Positions 35,766 to 44,459 are shown, counted from the stretch's first letter. The stretch is 56,951 nt of DNA from Puia dinghuensis (GCA_026225275.1 JAMFSL010000030.1:1-56951); one strand, 5' to 3'. A program made the numbers and translations. The notes: a model not told the origin generated them from the sequence alone.

Positions 35766-36074
35766 ATGACAACTCTTAAACCGGGAGCAGTGCTGGTCGA
35801 TGACCGCATATTGCTCTGCAAAACAATCAGCCGCCTGGATGACTCAGGGCATTGTGTGCGCCAGGTATTGGCCCTGAATGATCGCGAACTCGAATTCATG
35901 AGACTGGTCTGTACCGAATGTACTTACAAGGAAATTGCAGACCAGATGTATCTCAGCCCGCGAACCATCGATGGTTACAGGGATGCCCTTTTCGAAAAAC
36001 TGAATGTCAGAACAAGAGTGGGGCTTGCCATGTATGCAGTTCGCAGCGGAATTGTCAGGGTCGAGCCGATTTAG
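35766..36074 (+). CDS. Stand-alone LuxR/GerE-type HTH regulator
   Basis: A 102-residue protein whose second half is a LuxR-type HTH: LNDRELEFMRLVCTECTYKE, IADQMYLSPRTIDGYRDALF, EKLNVRTRVGLAMYAVRSGI. Full response regulators of the NarL/FixJ group are about 200 residues. Here only about 38 residues precede the HTH, beginning MTTLKPGAVLVDDRILLCKT, with no phosphoacceptor Asp region. It may be a truncated or minimal regulator. It ends with a TAG overlapping the TAA of the convergent persulfide dioxygenase gene. Target unknown. Confidence 0.78.
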   Translation: MTTLKPGAVLVDDRILLCKTISRLDDSGHCVRQVLALNDRELEFMRLVCTECTYKEIADQMYLSPRTIDGYRDALFEKLNVRTRVGLAMYAVRSGIVRVEPI

Positions 36075-37477
36075 TTGAGCACACTATTCTCTTTCACTAT
36101 CTGGATGCCTTTCTGGTCTTTGATCTTCTCCCAGCCTCCGTTTACATTGCGGAGATTGTGGATCCCCTGCCGTTTGAGCAGGGAAGCTGCTATGACGCTG
36201 CGATAACCGCCGGCGCAGTGGACGTAGAGATTTTGCTGTTCTTCCAGGTTGGCCATGGTGGCGGGGTCTGACAGTTCCTGTAGGGGAAGGTTCACCGCAT
36301 CTTTCACATGACCGTCTGCAAATTCTGTTTCCCGCCGCACATCGAGAATGACCAGGTTGTCGTCGAAGGGGATATCCATAGCCAGCTCATCGGCCTCGAC
36401 ATCGATGATCATATCGATCGGCTCACCGGCATCCATCCAGGTGGCGAAGCCGCCATCAAGAAATCCTTTTACCTTATCGAAGCCAACGCGGGCCAGACGA
36501 ACAACACTGTCCTTTTCCTCACCGGGTGCAGTTACCAGCACGATAGGTTTGTTAAAGGGCAGCAGGCTGCCGGCCCATTCGGCAAAACGTCCATCGAGAC
36601 CGATGCTGACAGCCCCTGGAATAAAGCCGGCCACAAAGACGGCCGAAGCTCTGGTATCCAACAGGATCGCGTCGTCTTCGGTCCTCCATTTTTCGAAAGC
36701 TTCCAGGTTCAGCGGCGTCAGGCCGCTTTGCAGGACCTCTTCCAGACTATCATAGCCTTCTTTATTGATCCGGGCATTGATGGAGAAATAGGAAGGGGGG
36801 GTATCCAGTCCATCCGTCACGACCCGGACAAAATCCTCTTTTGACTCTGCCTTCAAGGCATAGTTGGTTTCTTTCTCTTCTTTCAGTGTGCTGTGCGTGT
36901 TCGGCCCCAGGTTCTTTCCGCAACTGCTGCCGGGACCATGCGCCGGGTAAATAATGACACTTTCGGGAAGGGGGACGATCTTCGACTGGAGCGAATCGAA
37001 CAGCATGGCCGCCAACTCCTCCCTCGTCAGGTTACCGCTGCTAAGATCAGGTCTTCCTACATCGCCGACGAATAAAGTATCGCCGGTGAACAGGGCATAA
37101 GGATCGCCTGCAGATGTCCGGACGAGATAACAGGAAGACTCGATGGTATGACCGGGCGTGTGCAACACTTCTATCGTGCTGTCGCCCAGTTGGAACACCT
37201 CGCCGTCTTTCGCCTTATGAATGGGGAAATTAGTCTCCGTATTCGGACCGAAAATGATCGGGGCGCCGGTGGCCTTGGCGAGATCGAGATGCCCGCTGAC
37301 GAAGTCAGCGTGGAAATGCGTCTCAAAAATATATTTGATCGTCGCATTCCGCTCTTTCGCCAGACCGATATAGGCATCGATATCCCGCAGCGGATCTATG
37401 ATGGCCGCCTCCCCCTCGTTATCAATGTAATAAGCCGCTTCACTGAGGCAACCGGTATACAATTGCTTAATGAACAT
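36071..37477 (-). CDS. Persulfide dioxygenase-rhodanese protein (CstB-like)
   Basis: A 468-residue protein with a metallo-beta-lactamase domain of the ETHE1 type (THFHADFVSGH, HTPGHTIESSCYL, FTGDTLFVGDVGRPDL, YPAHGPGSSCG) followed by two rhodanese domains. The first rhodanese has VTAPGEEKDSVVR in place of the active-site loop and so lacks the Cys. The second keeps it in VHCAGGYRSVIAAS. This is the order of CstB, which oxidises low-molecular-weight persulfides and sulfur. It is likely cytoplasmic and part of sulfide detoxification. An ArsR-type regulator lies 82 bases upstream on the same strand. Confidence 0.92.
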   Translation of the reverse strand: MFIKQLYTGCLSEAAYYIDNEGEAAIIDPLRDIDAYIGLAKERNATIKYIFETHFHADFVSGHLDLAKATGAPIIFGPNTETNFPIHKAKDGEVFQLGDSTIEVLHTPGHTIESSCYLVRTSAGDPYALFTGDTLFVGDVGRPDLSSGNLTREELAAMLFDSLQSKIVPLPESVIIYPAHGPGSSCGKNLGPNTHSTLKEEKETNYALKAESKEDFVRVVTDGLDTPPSYFSINARINKEGYDSLEEVLQSGLTPLNLEAFEKWRTEDDAILLDTRASAVFVAGFIPGAVSIGLDGRFAEWAGSLLPFNKPIVLVTAPGEEKDSVVRLARVGFDKVKGFLDGGFATWMDAGEPIDMIIDVEADELAMDIPFDDNLVILDVRRETEFADGHVKDAVNLPLQELSDPATMANLEEQQNLYVHCAGGYRSVIAASLLKRQGIHNLRNVNGGWEKIKDQKGIQIVKENSVLN

Positions 37478-37493
37478 AACCTTGCATTTTCAG

Positions 37494-37501
37494 CAAAGTT
37501 A
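37494..37501 (-). promoter_or_regulatory. -7 promoter box of the persulfide dioxygenase gene
   Basis: On the minus strand TAACTTTG matches the -7 consensus and lies 16 bases before the start codon. A -33 TTG at the usual spacing is absent (nearest is 11 bases away), so the promoter may need an activator or derepression. Confidence 0.35.
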
Positions 37502-37559
37502 AGCAATATATTCAATCACTGCCTGCGTTCCCGGGAAGTCCAATGGGGAGGCGGATCCC

Positions 37560-37916
37560 TTAATCGATCAACTCATCAACGCATTTCATGATCTCGCTGA
37601 GCCGATCGTGATTGATAATGTAGTAAATGAATTTTCCGTCGCGCTGTGTTTTGACAATGCCGGCCCTGCGCAGGATGGCCAGGTGCTGGGAGGCGACCGA
37701 TTGTTCCAACCGGAGGTGTACGTAAATCTCCGTTACGGTCAGTTTTTTATTTTCGTCCAGCAGGCGGATGATCTGCTGCCGTAATTTGTGATTGAGTGCT
37801 CTTAAGATCAGTGCTCCTTTCTTCAGATTCAAAAAATCAACCTTCACAGGGGCGCCATCGGAACCCTCTGCATTGACTACCATCCAATAGCTATTGTTGT
37901 TCATCGTTAAGCTCAT
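37560..37916 (-). CDS. ArsR-family transcriptional regulator
   Basis: A 118-residue winged-helix regulator. The HTH is LTVTEIYVHLRLEQSVASQH followed by LAILRRAGIVKTQRDGKFIY, giving the recognition helix and beta-wing of the ArsR family. Only one Cys is present (EIMKCVDEL near the C-terminus), so neither a thiol pair like that of SqrR/BigR nor a CxC metal site can be formed within one chain. Located directly upstream of the persulfide dioxygenase gene on the same strand, it is the probable regulator of that gene and itself. An alternative start is ATG 37904. Confidence 0.88.
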   Translation of the reverse strand: MSLTMNNNSYWMVVNAEGSDGAPVKVDFLNLKKGALILRALNHKLRQQIIRLLDENKKLTVTEIYVHLRLEQSVASQHLAILRRAGIVKTQRDGKFIYYIINHDRLSEIMKCVDELID

Positions 37917-38022
37917 GAGCGATTACCGTTTTAAGGTTTCAAGAAGATACGTGACAGGTCCGACAAATTTATGATCAACTCACTGAATAAAATACCTCAA
38001 ATTCGTTTATATGATAATATGG

Positions 38023-38694
38023 TCATTTTTTGGTATGAGTGTAGAATTCTTTGGTATAAGCGGGCTCACTGTACGCCACGCCGGTGAATTCACCATGCAA
38101 ATATCGGTAAAAAGATAAAATACCCAGATACCGCACATTAAAGGTGAAGTCGACAAAAGCCGCATTGGGTGCTGAAATTACCTGTTTACACTTATCGCTG
38201 CCCGGTCCAAAAAACGACATTTGATGGTCCAACAGGTAAGATGAAAAAGAGTTTTCATCGATGATCATCGCCGTCGCAGGAAGTACGACATCCAAATCAT
38301 CTTTGTAGATGGCGGTGAATACTTCCATGCGTCTCGCGTCGAGCATCGGGCATAAAAAATCGATGGCCGACAGTTGTTCACGGGCAGCAAAAGCCATCGC
38401 CGTCAGCGTATTTTCGGCAATCAACGGAATATTCAAAGCATAGCAAAACCCTTTGGCAGCGGCCATTCCAACGCGCAGCCCTGTATATGAACCCGGTCCC
38501 GCCGTAACGGCAATGGCCTGCAGATCCTGCAGCCGGCGACCGCTGTCCTGCAACAGTTTTTGGACAGCCGGATGCAGCCAGGATGAATGCTCTTTCTGAT
38601 CGTGATTCTCCATCATGAGCAACATCTCTCCCTTCTCCGACAGACAAATGCCGGCCTTTTCTGTCGACGTATCGATGTTCAGGATCAAAGCCAT
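38023..38694 (-). CDS. tsaB: tRNA N6-threonylcarbamoyladenosine synthesis protein TsaB
   Basis: A 223-residue ASKHA-fold protein needed with TsaC, TsaD and TsaE to make t6A37 in tRNAs reading ANN codons. The N-terminal strand ILNIDTSTEKAGICLSEKG and the segment VTAGPGSYTGLRVGMAAAKG (residues about 61-80) are diagnostic of TsaB; NTLTAMAFAA follows. Normal length. It is the only tsa gene here. Next to it on the same strand, 61 bases upstream, ends a hydroxyacyl-CoA dehydrogenase-like gene with no functional link that I can see. Confidence 0.95.
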   Translation of the reverse strand: MALILNIDTSTEKAGICLSEKGEMLLMMENHDQKEHSSWLHPAVQKLLQDSGRRLQDLQAIAVTAGPGSYTGLRVGMAAAKGFCYALNIPLIAENTLTAMAFAAREQLSAIDFLCPMLDARRMEVFTAIYKDDLDVVLPATAMIIDENSFSSYLLDHQMSFFGPGSDKCKQVISAPNAAFVDFTFNVRYLGILSFYRYLHGEFTGVAYSEPAYTKEFYTHTKK

Positions 38695-38754
38695 GACAGC
38701 CTATTTTTTACAAATAATACTTTACTCTCCATCTCATTGATTTTTAATCACATT

Positions 38755-39375
38755 TTAATTCTGCACGGCTTGCTGCAGGCTATTTGCAGGCTTATATCGT
38801 GGCTCATTAACGCTCAGCGTATTCAGTAAGGAGACAATCCGGGCAAGCCCGATCCGCTGACCCCATTCGAAAGGACCATGAGGATAATTAGTTCCCAGCT
38901 TCATGGCCGTATCGATCTCTTCTTTCGTGCTGACGCCTGCCTCCCACGTATACCAGGCTTCGTTGATGATGGTCGCCAATATCCTGGCCGTGATCATTCC
39001 GGGGATATCGGGTGCCAGGTGATAAGATTGACCCCATCTTTCATACCATTTCCCGATCATTTGCGCTGCGGCCGGATCGGGTGCTGACAATTCATGCACC
39101 TCTCTCTCCAGGAAGCCTGGCCAGCCGTTAATTCGGATGAAAGGTCGTCCTATTTCAGCCAGTGTCGGAACAACTGCATTGATGATGACGGGAGCCGGCA
39201 GGAGCGTGGTCAGTATAGCTATGCGGTCATTGGTGGCATCGAAATCCAGGTCGACGAAAAGATCTGCATCCCGGTGTGCTGCGAGCGCTTCCACCGATTC
39301 GACGACGATGCAGTCAGCCACTTCCGCCGGAAATAGCTGCGTAGGTGTTTGGCGACTAATGACGATGATTTTCAT
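38755..39375 (-). CDS. 3-hydroxyacyl-CoA dehydrogenase C-terminal domain protein with reduced N-domain
   Basis: A 206-residue protein. The second half (WYERWGQSYHLAPDIPGMIT, ILATIINEAWYTWEAGVSTK, TAMKLGTNYPHGPFEWGQRI) matches the C-terminal helical domain of 3-hydroxyacyl-CoA dehydrogenases, including the conserved NYPHGPFEW. The first about 95 residues are Rossmann-like but lack a GxGxxG loop (MKIIVISRQTPTQLF), so NAD binding is doubtful. Full dehydrogenases are about 280-300 residues. It may be a non-catalytic relative or have changed cofactor. Start at ATG 39375; MIYLRS at 39393 also possible. Confidence 0.75.
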   Translation of the reverse strand: MKIIVISRQTPTQLFPAEVADCIVVESVEALAAHRDADLFVDLDFDATNDRIAILTTLLPAPVIINAVVPTLAEIGRPFIRINGWPGFLEREVHELSAPDPAAAQMIGKWYERWGQSYHLAPDIPGMITARILATIINEAWYTWEAGVSTKEEIDTAMKLGTNYPHGPFEWGQRIGLARIVSLLNTLSVNEPRYKPANSLQQAVQN

Positions 39376-39456
39376 TGAGCGCAAATATATCATTAAACCG
39401 ATCGGCGACGAGGGCTATTTTTTTGCCAGAAGCCCGAAGGCGCCGATCTTTGTCAG

Positions 39457-39837
39457 ATGGAAAAAAAGATTATCAATACCCCGAATGCCCCTGCCCCCAT
39501 CGGGCCTTATAGCCAGGCCGTACAAGCCGGTCCTTTCCTGTTCATCTCCGGCCAGATCCCCATCGATCCGGCCACCAATAAAGTAGAGGCAACAGATATC
39601 GTCGGCGAAGCACACCAGGTGATGCATAACCTCAAGGCCATCCTTTCGGCGGCCAGCCTGGATTTCAGTCATGTAGTGAAGACGACGATCCTGCTGAGCG
39701 ACATGTCCTCTTTTGGCGAAGTCAACGAAGTCTACGGCAAGTATTTCGCGGGTGACTTTCCTGCGCGTGAAACATATGCAGTAAAGACATTGCCGAAGAA
39801 TGTGAATGTGGAGATCAGTATGATCGCGACGCTGTGA
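39457..39837 (+). CDS. ridA: RidA family reactive-intermediate deaminase
   Basis: A 126-residue protein of the YjgF/RidA family that hydrolyses enamine/imine intermediates from amino-acid degradation. The family signature is visible as APAPIGPYSQAVQAG at the N-terminus, LFISGQIPIDP in the middle and FPARETYAVKTLPKNVNVEI near the C-terminus with the conserved Arg. Convergent with kbl, with five bases between the stops. Because Kbl and threonine/serine metabolism generate such intermediates, the neighbourhood fits its function, though the genes are on opposite strands. Confidence 0.95.
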   Translation: MEKKIINTPNAPAPIGPYSQAVQAGPFLFISGQIPIDPATNKVEATDIVGEAHQVMHNLKAILSAASLDFSHVVKTTILLSDMSSFGEVNEVYGKYFAGDFPARETYAVKTLPKNVNVEISMIATL

Positions 39838-39842
39838 TCCCG

Positions 39843-41033
39843 TTAATCTTTTAAAACCGCCAACTCCCTGCCGATCTTCGTAAAGGCAGCAATCGCCTTA
39901 TCCAGGTGTGCCTGCTCGTGCGCGGCACTGAGTTGTACGCGGATACGGGCCTGCCCCTTGGCGACGACAGGAAAGAAAAAGCCTATTACATAAATGTCCT
40001 CGTCGAGCAATCGGGCAGCAAAGTTCTGGGCGACTACGGCATCATACAGCATAATAGGAACGATCGGATGTTCTCCGGGCCGGATGTCGAAGCCGGCCGT
40101 TGTCATTTTTGATCTGAAGTATTTCGTATTGTATTCCAGTTTGTCCCGCAATTCGGTCGTCTCGCTCAGCATATCCAGTACCGCAATGCTGGCGCCGGTA
40201 ATGGAAGGAGCCAGGCTGTTGGAGAAAAGATAGGGCCGGCTCCGCTGACGTAACATTTCGATGACCGCTTTTTTTCCGCTGGTGAATCCGCCGCTGGCGC
40301 CGCCCAGGGCCTTGCCGAGGGTGCCTGTAATGATATCGATACGGCCCATGACCCCGCAATGTTCGTGTGTGCCGCGGCCTGTTTTGCCCAGGAAGCCGGA
40401 GGAGTGGGACTCATCGATCATCACGATGGCGTCATACCGGTCGGCAAGGTCGCAGATCTTGTCCAGCTGCGCGATCGTACCGTCCATGCTGAACGATCCA
40501 TCGGTGACGATGATCCGGCTACGGGCACCCTGCGCCGCCTGCAGCTGTGTTTCGAGATCGGCCATCGTGTTGTGCTTGTAACGGTACCGTTGTGCCTTGC
40601 ACAGCCGGACCCCGTCGATAATGCTGGCATGATTCAGTTCATCGGAGATAATAGCGTCCTGCTCGCCGAACAACGGTTCGAAAACCCCGCCATTCGCATC
40701 GAAAGCAGCCGCATAGAGTATTGTATCCTCCGTGCCCAGAAAGGTAGCAATCTTCTGTTCGAGTTCCTTGTGAATATCCTGAGTGCCGCAGATAAAGCGT
40801 ACGCTGCTCATTCCATATCCCCGGGAATCGATAATCTTTTGAGCAGCTGCTACGACCTTGGGATGGGAGGATAGCCCGAGGTAATTATTGGCGCAGAAGT
40901 TCAGCACTTTTTTACCATTCACAAGGATCTCGGCCCCCTGGGCACTGGCAATAATACGCTCGGATTTAAACAGTCCAGCAGTTTTTATATCTTCCAACTC
41001 TGTGGCGATCCGTTGCTCAAAAGACGTGTTCAT
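39843..41033 (-). CDS. kbl: Glycine C-acetyltransferase (2-amino-3-ketobutyrate CoA ligase)
   Basis: A 396-residue PLP enzyme that cleaves 2-amino-3-ketobutyrate with CoA to glycine and acetyl-CoA in threonine breakdown, or the reverse. Motifs: [62 protein letters not shown] and [16 protein letters not shown] containing the PLP lysine. The related 8-amino-7-oxononanoate synthase is the alternative, but length and the FICGTQ block favour Kbl. Start at [10 protein letters not shown] (41033); the frame continues further upstream. No threonine dehydrogenase gene is adjacent. Confidence 0.93.
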   Translation of the reverse strand: MNTSFEQRIATELEDIKTAGLFKSERIIASAQGAEILVNGKKVLNFCANNYLGLSSHPKVVAAAQKIIDSRGYGMSSVRFICGTQDIHKELEQKIATFLGTEDTILYAAAFDANGGVFEPLFGEQDAIISDELNHASIIDGVRLCKAQRYRYKHNTMADLETQLQAAQGARSRIIVTDGSFSMDGTIAQLDKICDLADRYDAIVMIDESHSSGFLGKTGRGTHEHCGVMGRIDIITGTLGKALGGASGGFTSGKKAVIEMLRQRSRPYLFSNSLAPSITGASIAVLDMLSETTELRDKLEYNTKYFRSKMTTAGFDIRPGEHPIVPIMLYDAVVAQNFAARLLDEDIYVIGFFFPVVAKGQARIRVQLSAAHEQAHLDKAIAAFTKIGRELAVLKD

Positions 41034-41157
41034 ACCATAACTTTTTAAGACGCCAAAGGTAAGTAGTTGACACATCATCTGTTAGATAGGACCGGGAATT
41101 TTTCCCCACCTGTAACAAAAAAATAGCTACCTTCGTCCCATAGAGAAAGTAAATCAT

Positions 41158-41361
41158 ATGACACGCAGTCTAACCATACGGTTGTTTATTGGGGTCCTTG
41201 TGATCGCCGCAAGTGTCATGCTTGTCTCCTACGTTCGGGCCAAATCCTCCAAGGACATCGATCCCAACGGCGAAACCGGGAAATGTCAATCCGGAAAGAT
41301 CCACACCGAAATCATCCTCTGGGAGTCATTGACTCATAATTTGTTGAGTGTTAGGCCTTGA
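41158..41361 (+). CDS. Small single-pass membrane protein
   Basis: A 67-residue protein with an N-terminal membrane segment (IRLFIGVLVIAASVMLVSYV) and a short polar tail ending in IILWESLTHNLLS. It looks like a small conserved Chitinophagaceae membrane protein, recognised only by its look. A -7-like TACCTTCG lies about 30 bases upstream. It precedes the ECF sigma gene in the same direction by 96 bases and could be separate. No function can be assigned. Confidence 0.5.
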   Translation: MTRSLTIRLFIGVLVIAASVMLVSYVRAKSSKDIDPNGETGKCQSGKIHTEIILWESLTHNLLSVRP

Positions 41362-41393
41362 TCAGGCTATTTACCCATTCCTCCTTAATTTTA

Positions 41394-41424
41394 TTGCATA
41401 ATCTTCCGGCTCATTGTAACTTTT
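41394..41424 (+). promoter_or_regulatory. Promoter of the ECF sigma gene
   Basis: TTG at 41394-41396 and TAACTTTT at 41417-41424 with a 20-base spacer match the Bacteroidota housekeeping promoter except for the last base of the -7 box. The leader to ATG 41458 is about 28 bases. Confidence 0.5.
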
Positions 41425-41457
41425 CTTTATACCCCATCGTATATTGACCAAGGGCTT

Positions 41458-41943
41458 ATGTCGGAAAAAGAATACAATGAATGTGTCACCTTGCATGCGG
41501 ATAACGTTTATCGTTTTATCCTCAAGAACCTGCGCCAGGAAGAAGACGCCCGGGACGTAGTGCAATCCGCCTATGAAAAGCTGTGGAAAAATCGCGATGG
41601 GGTAGAGGCCGCTAAAAGCAAATCCTATCTTTTTACCATTGCGTACCACCAGATGATCGATCACCTGCGGAAAATGAAAAGGGTGGATCTCCGGGCGGAA
41701 TTCCGCGAAGAAGCGAAGATCAGCGACAAGCCGGTCAGCCAGTTAAAGGCTGCCCTGGAAGTTGCGCTGGCCCGGCTCAATGACACCCAGCGCAGCCTGG
41801 TCCTGCTGAAGGATTATGAAGGGTACTCTTATGCAGAGATCGGACAGATCATGGAACTGACCGAAAGCCAGGTCAAGGTATATCTGCACCGGGCCCGGCT
41901 GCAGTTGAAAAATTATCTGGTTAGCCTGGAAAACTTAATTTAA
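41458..41943 (+). CDS. ECF-type RNA polymerase sigma factor
   Basis: A 161-residue sigma-70 family extracytoplasmic-function factor. Region 2 is YRFILKNLRQEEDARDVVQS followed by AYEKLWKNRDGVEAAKSK and FTIAYHQMIDHLRKMKR. Region 4 is LNDTQRSLVLLKDYEGYSYA with EIGQIMELTESQVKVYLHRA. The next gene, four bases downstream, has an N-terminal region typical of a cognate anti-sigma factor, and a barrel follows, so the three form one transcript. It probably controls an envelope response. The stimulus is unknown. Confidence 0.93.
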   Translation: MSEKEYNECVTLHADNVYRFILKNLRQEEDARDVVQSAYEKLWKNRDGVEAAKSKSYLFTIAYHQMIDHLRKMKRVDLRAEFREEAKISDKPVSQLKAALEVALARLNDTQRSLVLLKDYEGYSYAEIGQIMELTESQVKVYLHRARLQLKNYLVSLENLI

Positions 41944-41947
41944 AGCT

Positions 41948-42940
41948 ATGATCACGCGAGATAATTATGAAGAGTTCTTTCTACTGTATATCGACAACGA
42001 ATTGTCGGTATCGGACAGAGAGGCTGTGGAACGGTACATCGCACATCATCCCGACTTACAGGAAGAGTGGACCGCATTATTACATTGCAGGCTACTACCT
42101 GAAGAGCAATTGGCTTTCCCAGACAGGGAAGCGCTCTACAGAACGCTGACGCCGGAAGAAGGGGAAGACGATCTTCCCCGCTTTTCTCCCGACCTGTCCA
42201 TTGTTTTCCCTGACAAAGCCAGTCTGTATAAGGAGGAAGAAGATAGAAGGATCGTCTGGCTGCCATGGTTGCGTATCGGCGCTGCAGCAGTCATGGCGGG
42301 GATCGTTGCTCTGGTAGTGCTGCTGGCTGGAAATAAAAATATTTCACCTGTAACTCCTGCTACCACTGCCACGTTATATTCTTCAGGAACGCGGGACAAG
42401 GTTGGGACGCGGGACGCAGTAGTGACGAAGCCGGTGGTTCACCAGCAGCCTGACAAGCCGGTGATTTCGGCACGAAAAGAAAAGAAGAAGGAGCTGCAGT
42501 CCCGGCAGGGTGAGCAGGATGTCCAGAAAGAGACCGGACCGGAAAGACCCGACAACAAAGACCTCGTGCAGCAGGAGGAGCACCACGATCCGACGCCGGT
42601 GAGGCCGACCGACATTACCGCTACGCGGGCGGCCGACATTACCGTCACCAAGGTTGTCGTCACGACCCCCAACGTTCACAGCGGCGATGCAGTGGCGGCC
42701 TTGCAGGGGGGCATTCCGAAGGAAGAGTCCTCTTTTGCTACGCAGGCCTTGCAGCGTGAAAATGAAGATCATGATCAGGATAACAATATTTTAGTCTCGG
42801 CTGAATCGCCTGTCCCGGGTAAAGGCAAATTACGCGGACTATTCCGGAAAGTGACCCGCACCTTCGGAAAAACCGCCGACCGCGACAATGATGGACAACG
42901 GGAGGTACTGGTCGGTGCCTTTCAATTTGCACTCAAATAA
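41948..42940 (+). CDS. Probable anti-sigma factor with single membrane segment
   Basis: A 330-residue protein. Residues about 1-50 (EEFFLLYIDNELSVSDREAV, ERYIAHHPDLQEEWTALLHC) resemble the short cytoplasmic sigma-binding region of anti-sigma factors, and the membrane helix is IGAAAVMAGIVALVVLLAG (about residues 111-129). The outside part is about 200 residues, Gln/Lys/Asp/Thr-rich and likely disordered (PARKEKKKELQSRQGEQ-type stretches), and carries two copies of a short ITATRAADITVTK-like unit. It starts four bases after the sigma gene and ends ten bases before the barrel gene. The sigma-binding role is inferred from position. Confidence 0.75.
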   Translation: MITRDNYEEFFLLYIDNELSVSDREAVERYIAHHPDLQEEWTALLHCRLLPEEQLAFPDREALYRTLTPEEGEDDLPRFSPDLSIVFPDKASLYKEEEDRRIVWLPWLRIGAAAVMAGIVALVVLLAGNKNISPVTPATTATLYSSGTRDKVGTRDAVVTKPVVHQQPDKPVISARKEKKKELQSRQGEQDVQKETGPERPDNKDLVQQEEHHDPTPVRPTDITATRAADITVTKVVVTTPNVHSGDAVAALQGGIPKEESSFATQALQRENEDHDQDNNILVSAESPVPGKGKLRGLFRKVTRTFGKTADRDNDGQREVLVGAFQFALK

Positions 42941-42950
42941 GAAAAAACAC

Positions 42951-43817
42951 ATGGTTATGAACCGGTTATTTTTACTGGCAGCAGGATTATGTCTTGCCCT
43001 ATCAGGCTGGGCGCAGAGCGACACTACGCATGTCAACGATACGACACATGTCAATGGCCACAGCGGACAGACCCATGCGGACGATACGCTCCGCGTCGGC
43101 AATCTGCTGATCATCCGCAACGGCAGGCAGGACTGGGACAATCCGGAACTCGTAAGGATCCATAAACGTCACAATGACTACAAGCCTTCTAAGGTCAGCA
43201 CCAACTGGCTGATCTTCGACATCGGTTTTGCCAACTATAATGACAAAACGAACTATTCTTCGGCAGCTGCTCAAAAGTTTGCACCGGGCTCTACCAGCAA
43301 TTGGTTCGGACTAAATACCGGCAAATCCGTGGACGTCAATATCTGGCTGTTCATGCAGCGATTCAGCCTGATCAAAAACGTCGTCAATCTGAAATATGGA
43401 TTCGGCATAGAGTTGAACAATTACCGTTACCAGGAAAATATCCGCTATGAGATCAACCCGACGAAGGTGATCATGGACACGATCAATTACAAGAAGGATA
43501 AACTGGCGGCCGATTATTTTACCGTTCCCCTCATGCTGAATTTCAATTTCGCTCCGCACCGGCGTAACGGGTTCGGGTTCAGTGCGGGCGCCAGCATCGG
43601 ATACAAATATTCCTCGCGGCAGAAATTCAAGAGTGATGAGTTTGGCAAACACAAGACATTCAACGACTTCGATATGGAACCCTGGAAGATTTCCTGGATC
43701 GGTGAATTGCAGCTCGGCTGGATCAAATTTTATGGCTCCTACGCGACACGCAGTATGTTTAGCAAAGGGTTGGATCAGATACCCTATACGGTAGGAATAC
43801 GCTTTGGTAACTGGTAA
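42951..43817 (+). CDS. Outer-membrane beta-barrel protein (PorT-like fold)
   Basis: A 288-residue protein with a signal peptide (LFLLAAGLCLALSGWAQ) and a mature barrel. Strand-like segments such as FGIELNNYRYQENIRYEI, AADYFTVPLMLNFNFAP, GFGFSAGASIGYKYSS and IPYTVGIRFGNW end at a C-terminal aromatic residue, as in small OMP_b-brl_2/PorT-type proteins. It starts at ATG 42951 (ATG 42957 also possible). As third gene of the sigma/anti-sigma set it is a probable target or sensor of that pathway. A weak hairpin (GGTGTT/AACACC, 43819-43850) follows it. Confidence 0.8.
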   Translation: MVMNRLFLLAAGLCLALSGWAQSDTTHVNDTTHVNGHSGQTHADDTLRVGNLLIIRNGRQDWDNPELVRIHKRHNDYKPSKVSTNWLIFDIGFANYNDKTNYSSAAAQKFAPGSTSNWFGLNTGKSVDVNIWLFMQRFSLIKNVVNLKYGFGIELNNYRYQENIRYEINPTKVIMDTINYKKDKLAADYFTVPLMLNFNFAPHRRNGFGFSAGASIGYKYSSRQKFKSDEFGKHKTFNDFDMEPWKISWIGELQLGWIKFYGSYATRSMFSKGLDQIPYTVGIRFGNW

Positions 43818-43899
43818 GGTGTTTATTGGTTGTTAAATTTATCAACACCGAAAATATTCTTTAAACTGCTGCCGTTAAAAGAGGTCAAATCCGCCAATT

Positions 43900-44451
43900 A
43901 TGACTTCGCGAAAACTGATCCTGGGCAGCTTGTTGGCCATCACCCTATTATCATTCCGTGACGCCCATCACCGGACTGCGTTCAGACGCTTTTTCCATGC
44001 GGCGCCGGAAGGGAATATCTACATTATTGTTATCAAATCCAATTATGAGTTGCAGTTGTATGACCAGAATGGCTGGTATGCGACGTATCCTGCGGTCTTC
44101 GGCAACAAATCCCTGGACGACAAAATGATCATGGGAGACAGAAAGACTCCTGAGGGCACTTATCATATCCTTAGCAAGCGGCCGCACGAAAAATGGAATA
44201 AGATCATGGACCTGGATTATCCCACGACGGCAGATAAAGAAAAATTCAATGAACGAAAAGCGCAGGGTTTGATCCCTGCTTCGGCGAGGATCGGTGACGG
44301 CATCGCTATTCATGGTACCTGGCCTCACGATGAGCATGCAGTAGACGCCTACCAGATGTGGACCAATGGATGTGTTTCATTGAAGAATGAGGACATGGAC
44401 GAGGTGTACCGGATTGTGCCGGTAGGGACCAAGGTAATTATACAACATTAG
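43900..44451 (+). CDS. L,D-transpeptidase (YkuD-type) family protein
   Basis: A 183-residue protein with an N-terminal hydrophobic export segment (LILGSLLAITLLSF). The YkuD domain shows IYIIVIKSNYELQLYDQNG, FGNKSLDDKMIMGDRKTPEG, and the catalytic block IAIHGTWPHDEHAVDAY followed by WTNGCVSLKNEDMDEVY with the nucleophilic Cys. Here the usual SHGC reads TNGC. Such enzymes cross-link peptidoglycan 3-3 or attach proteins to it in the periplasm. Single gene, convergent with acs, with a hairpin between them. Confidence 0.9.
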   Translation: MTSRKLILGSLLAITLLSFRDAHHRTAFRRFFHAAPEGNIYIIVIKSNYELQLYDQNGWYATYPAVFGNKSLDDKMIMGDRKTPEGTYHILSKRPHEKWNKIMDLDYPTTADKEKFNERKAQGLIPASARIGDGIAIHGTWPHDEHAVDAYQMWTNGCVSLKNEDMDEVYRIVPVGTKVIIQH

Positions 44452-44459
44452 AGCCTTCC

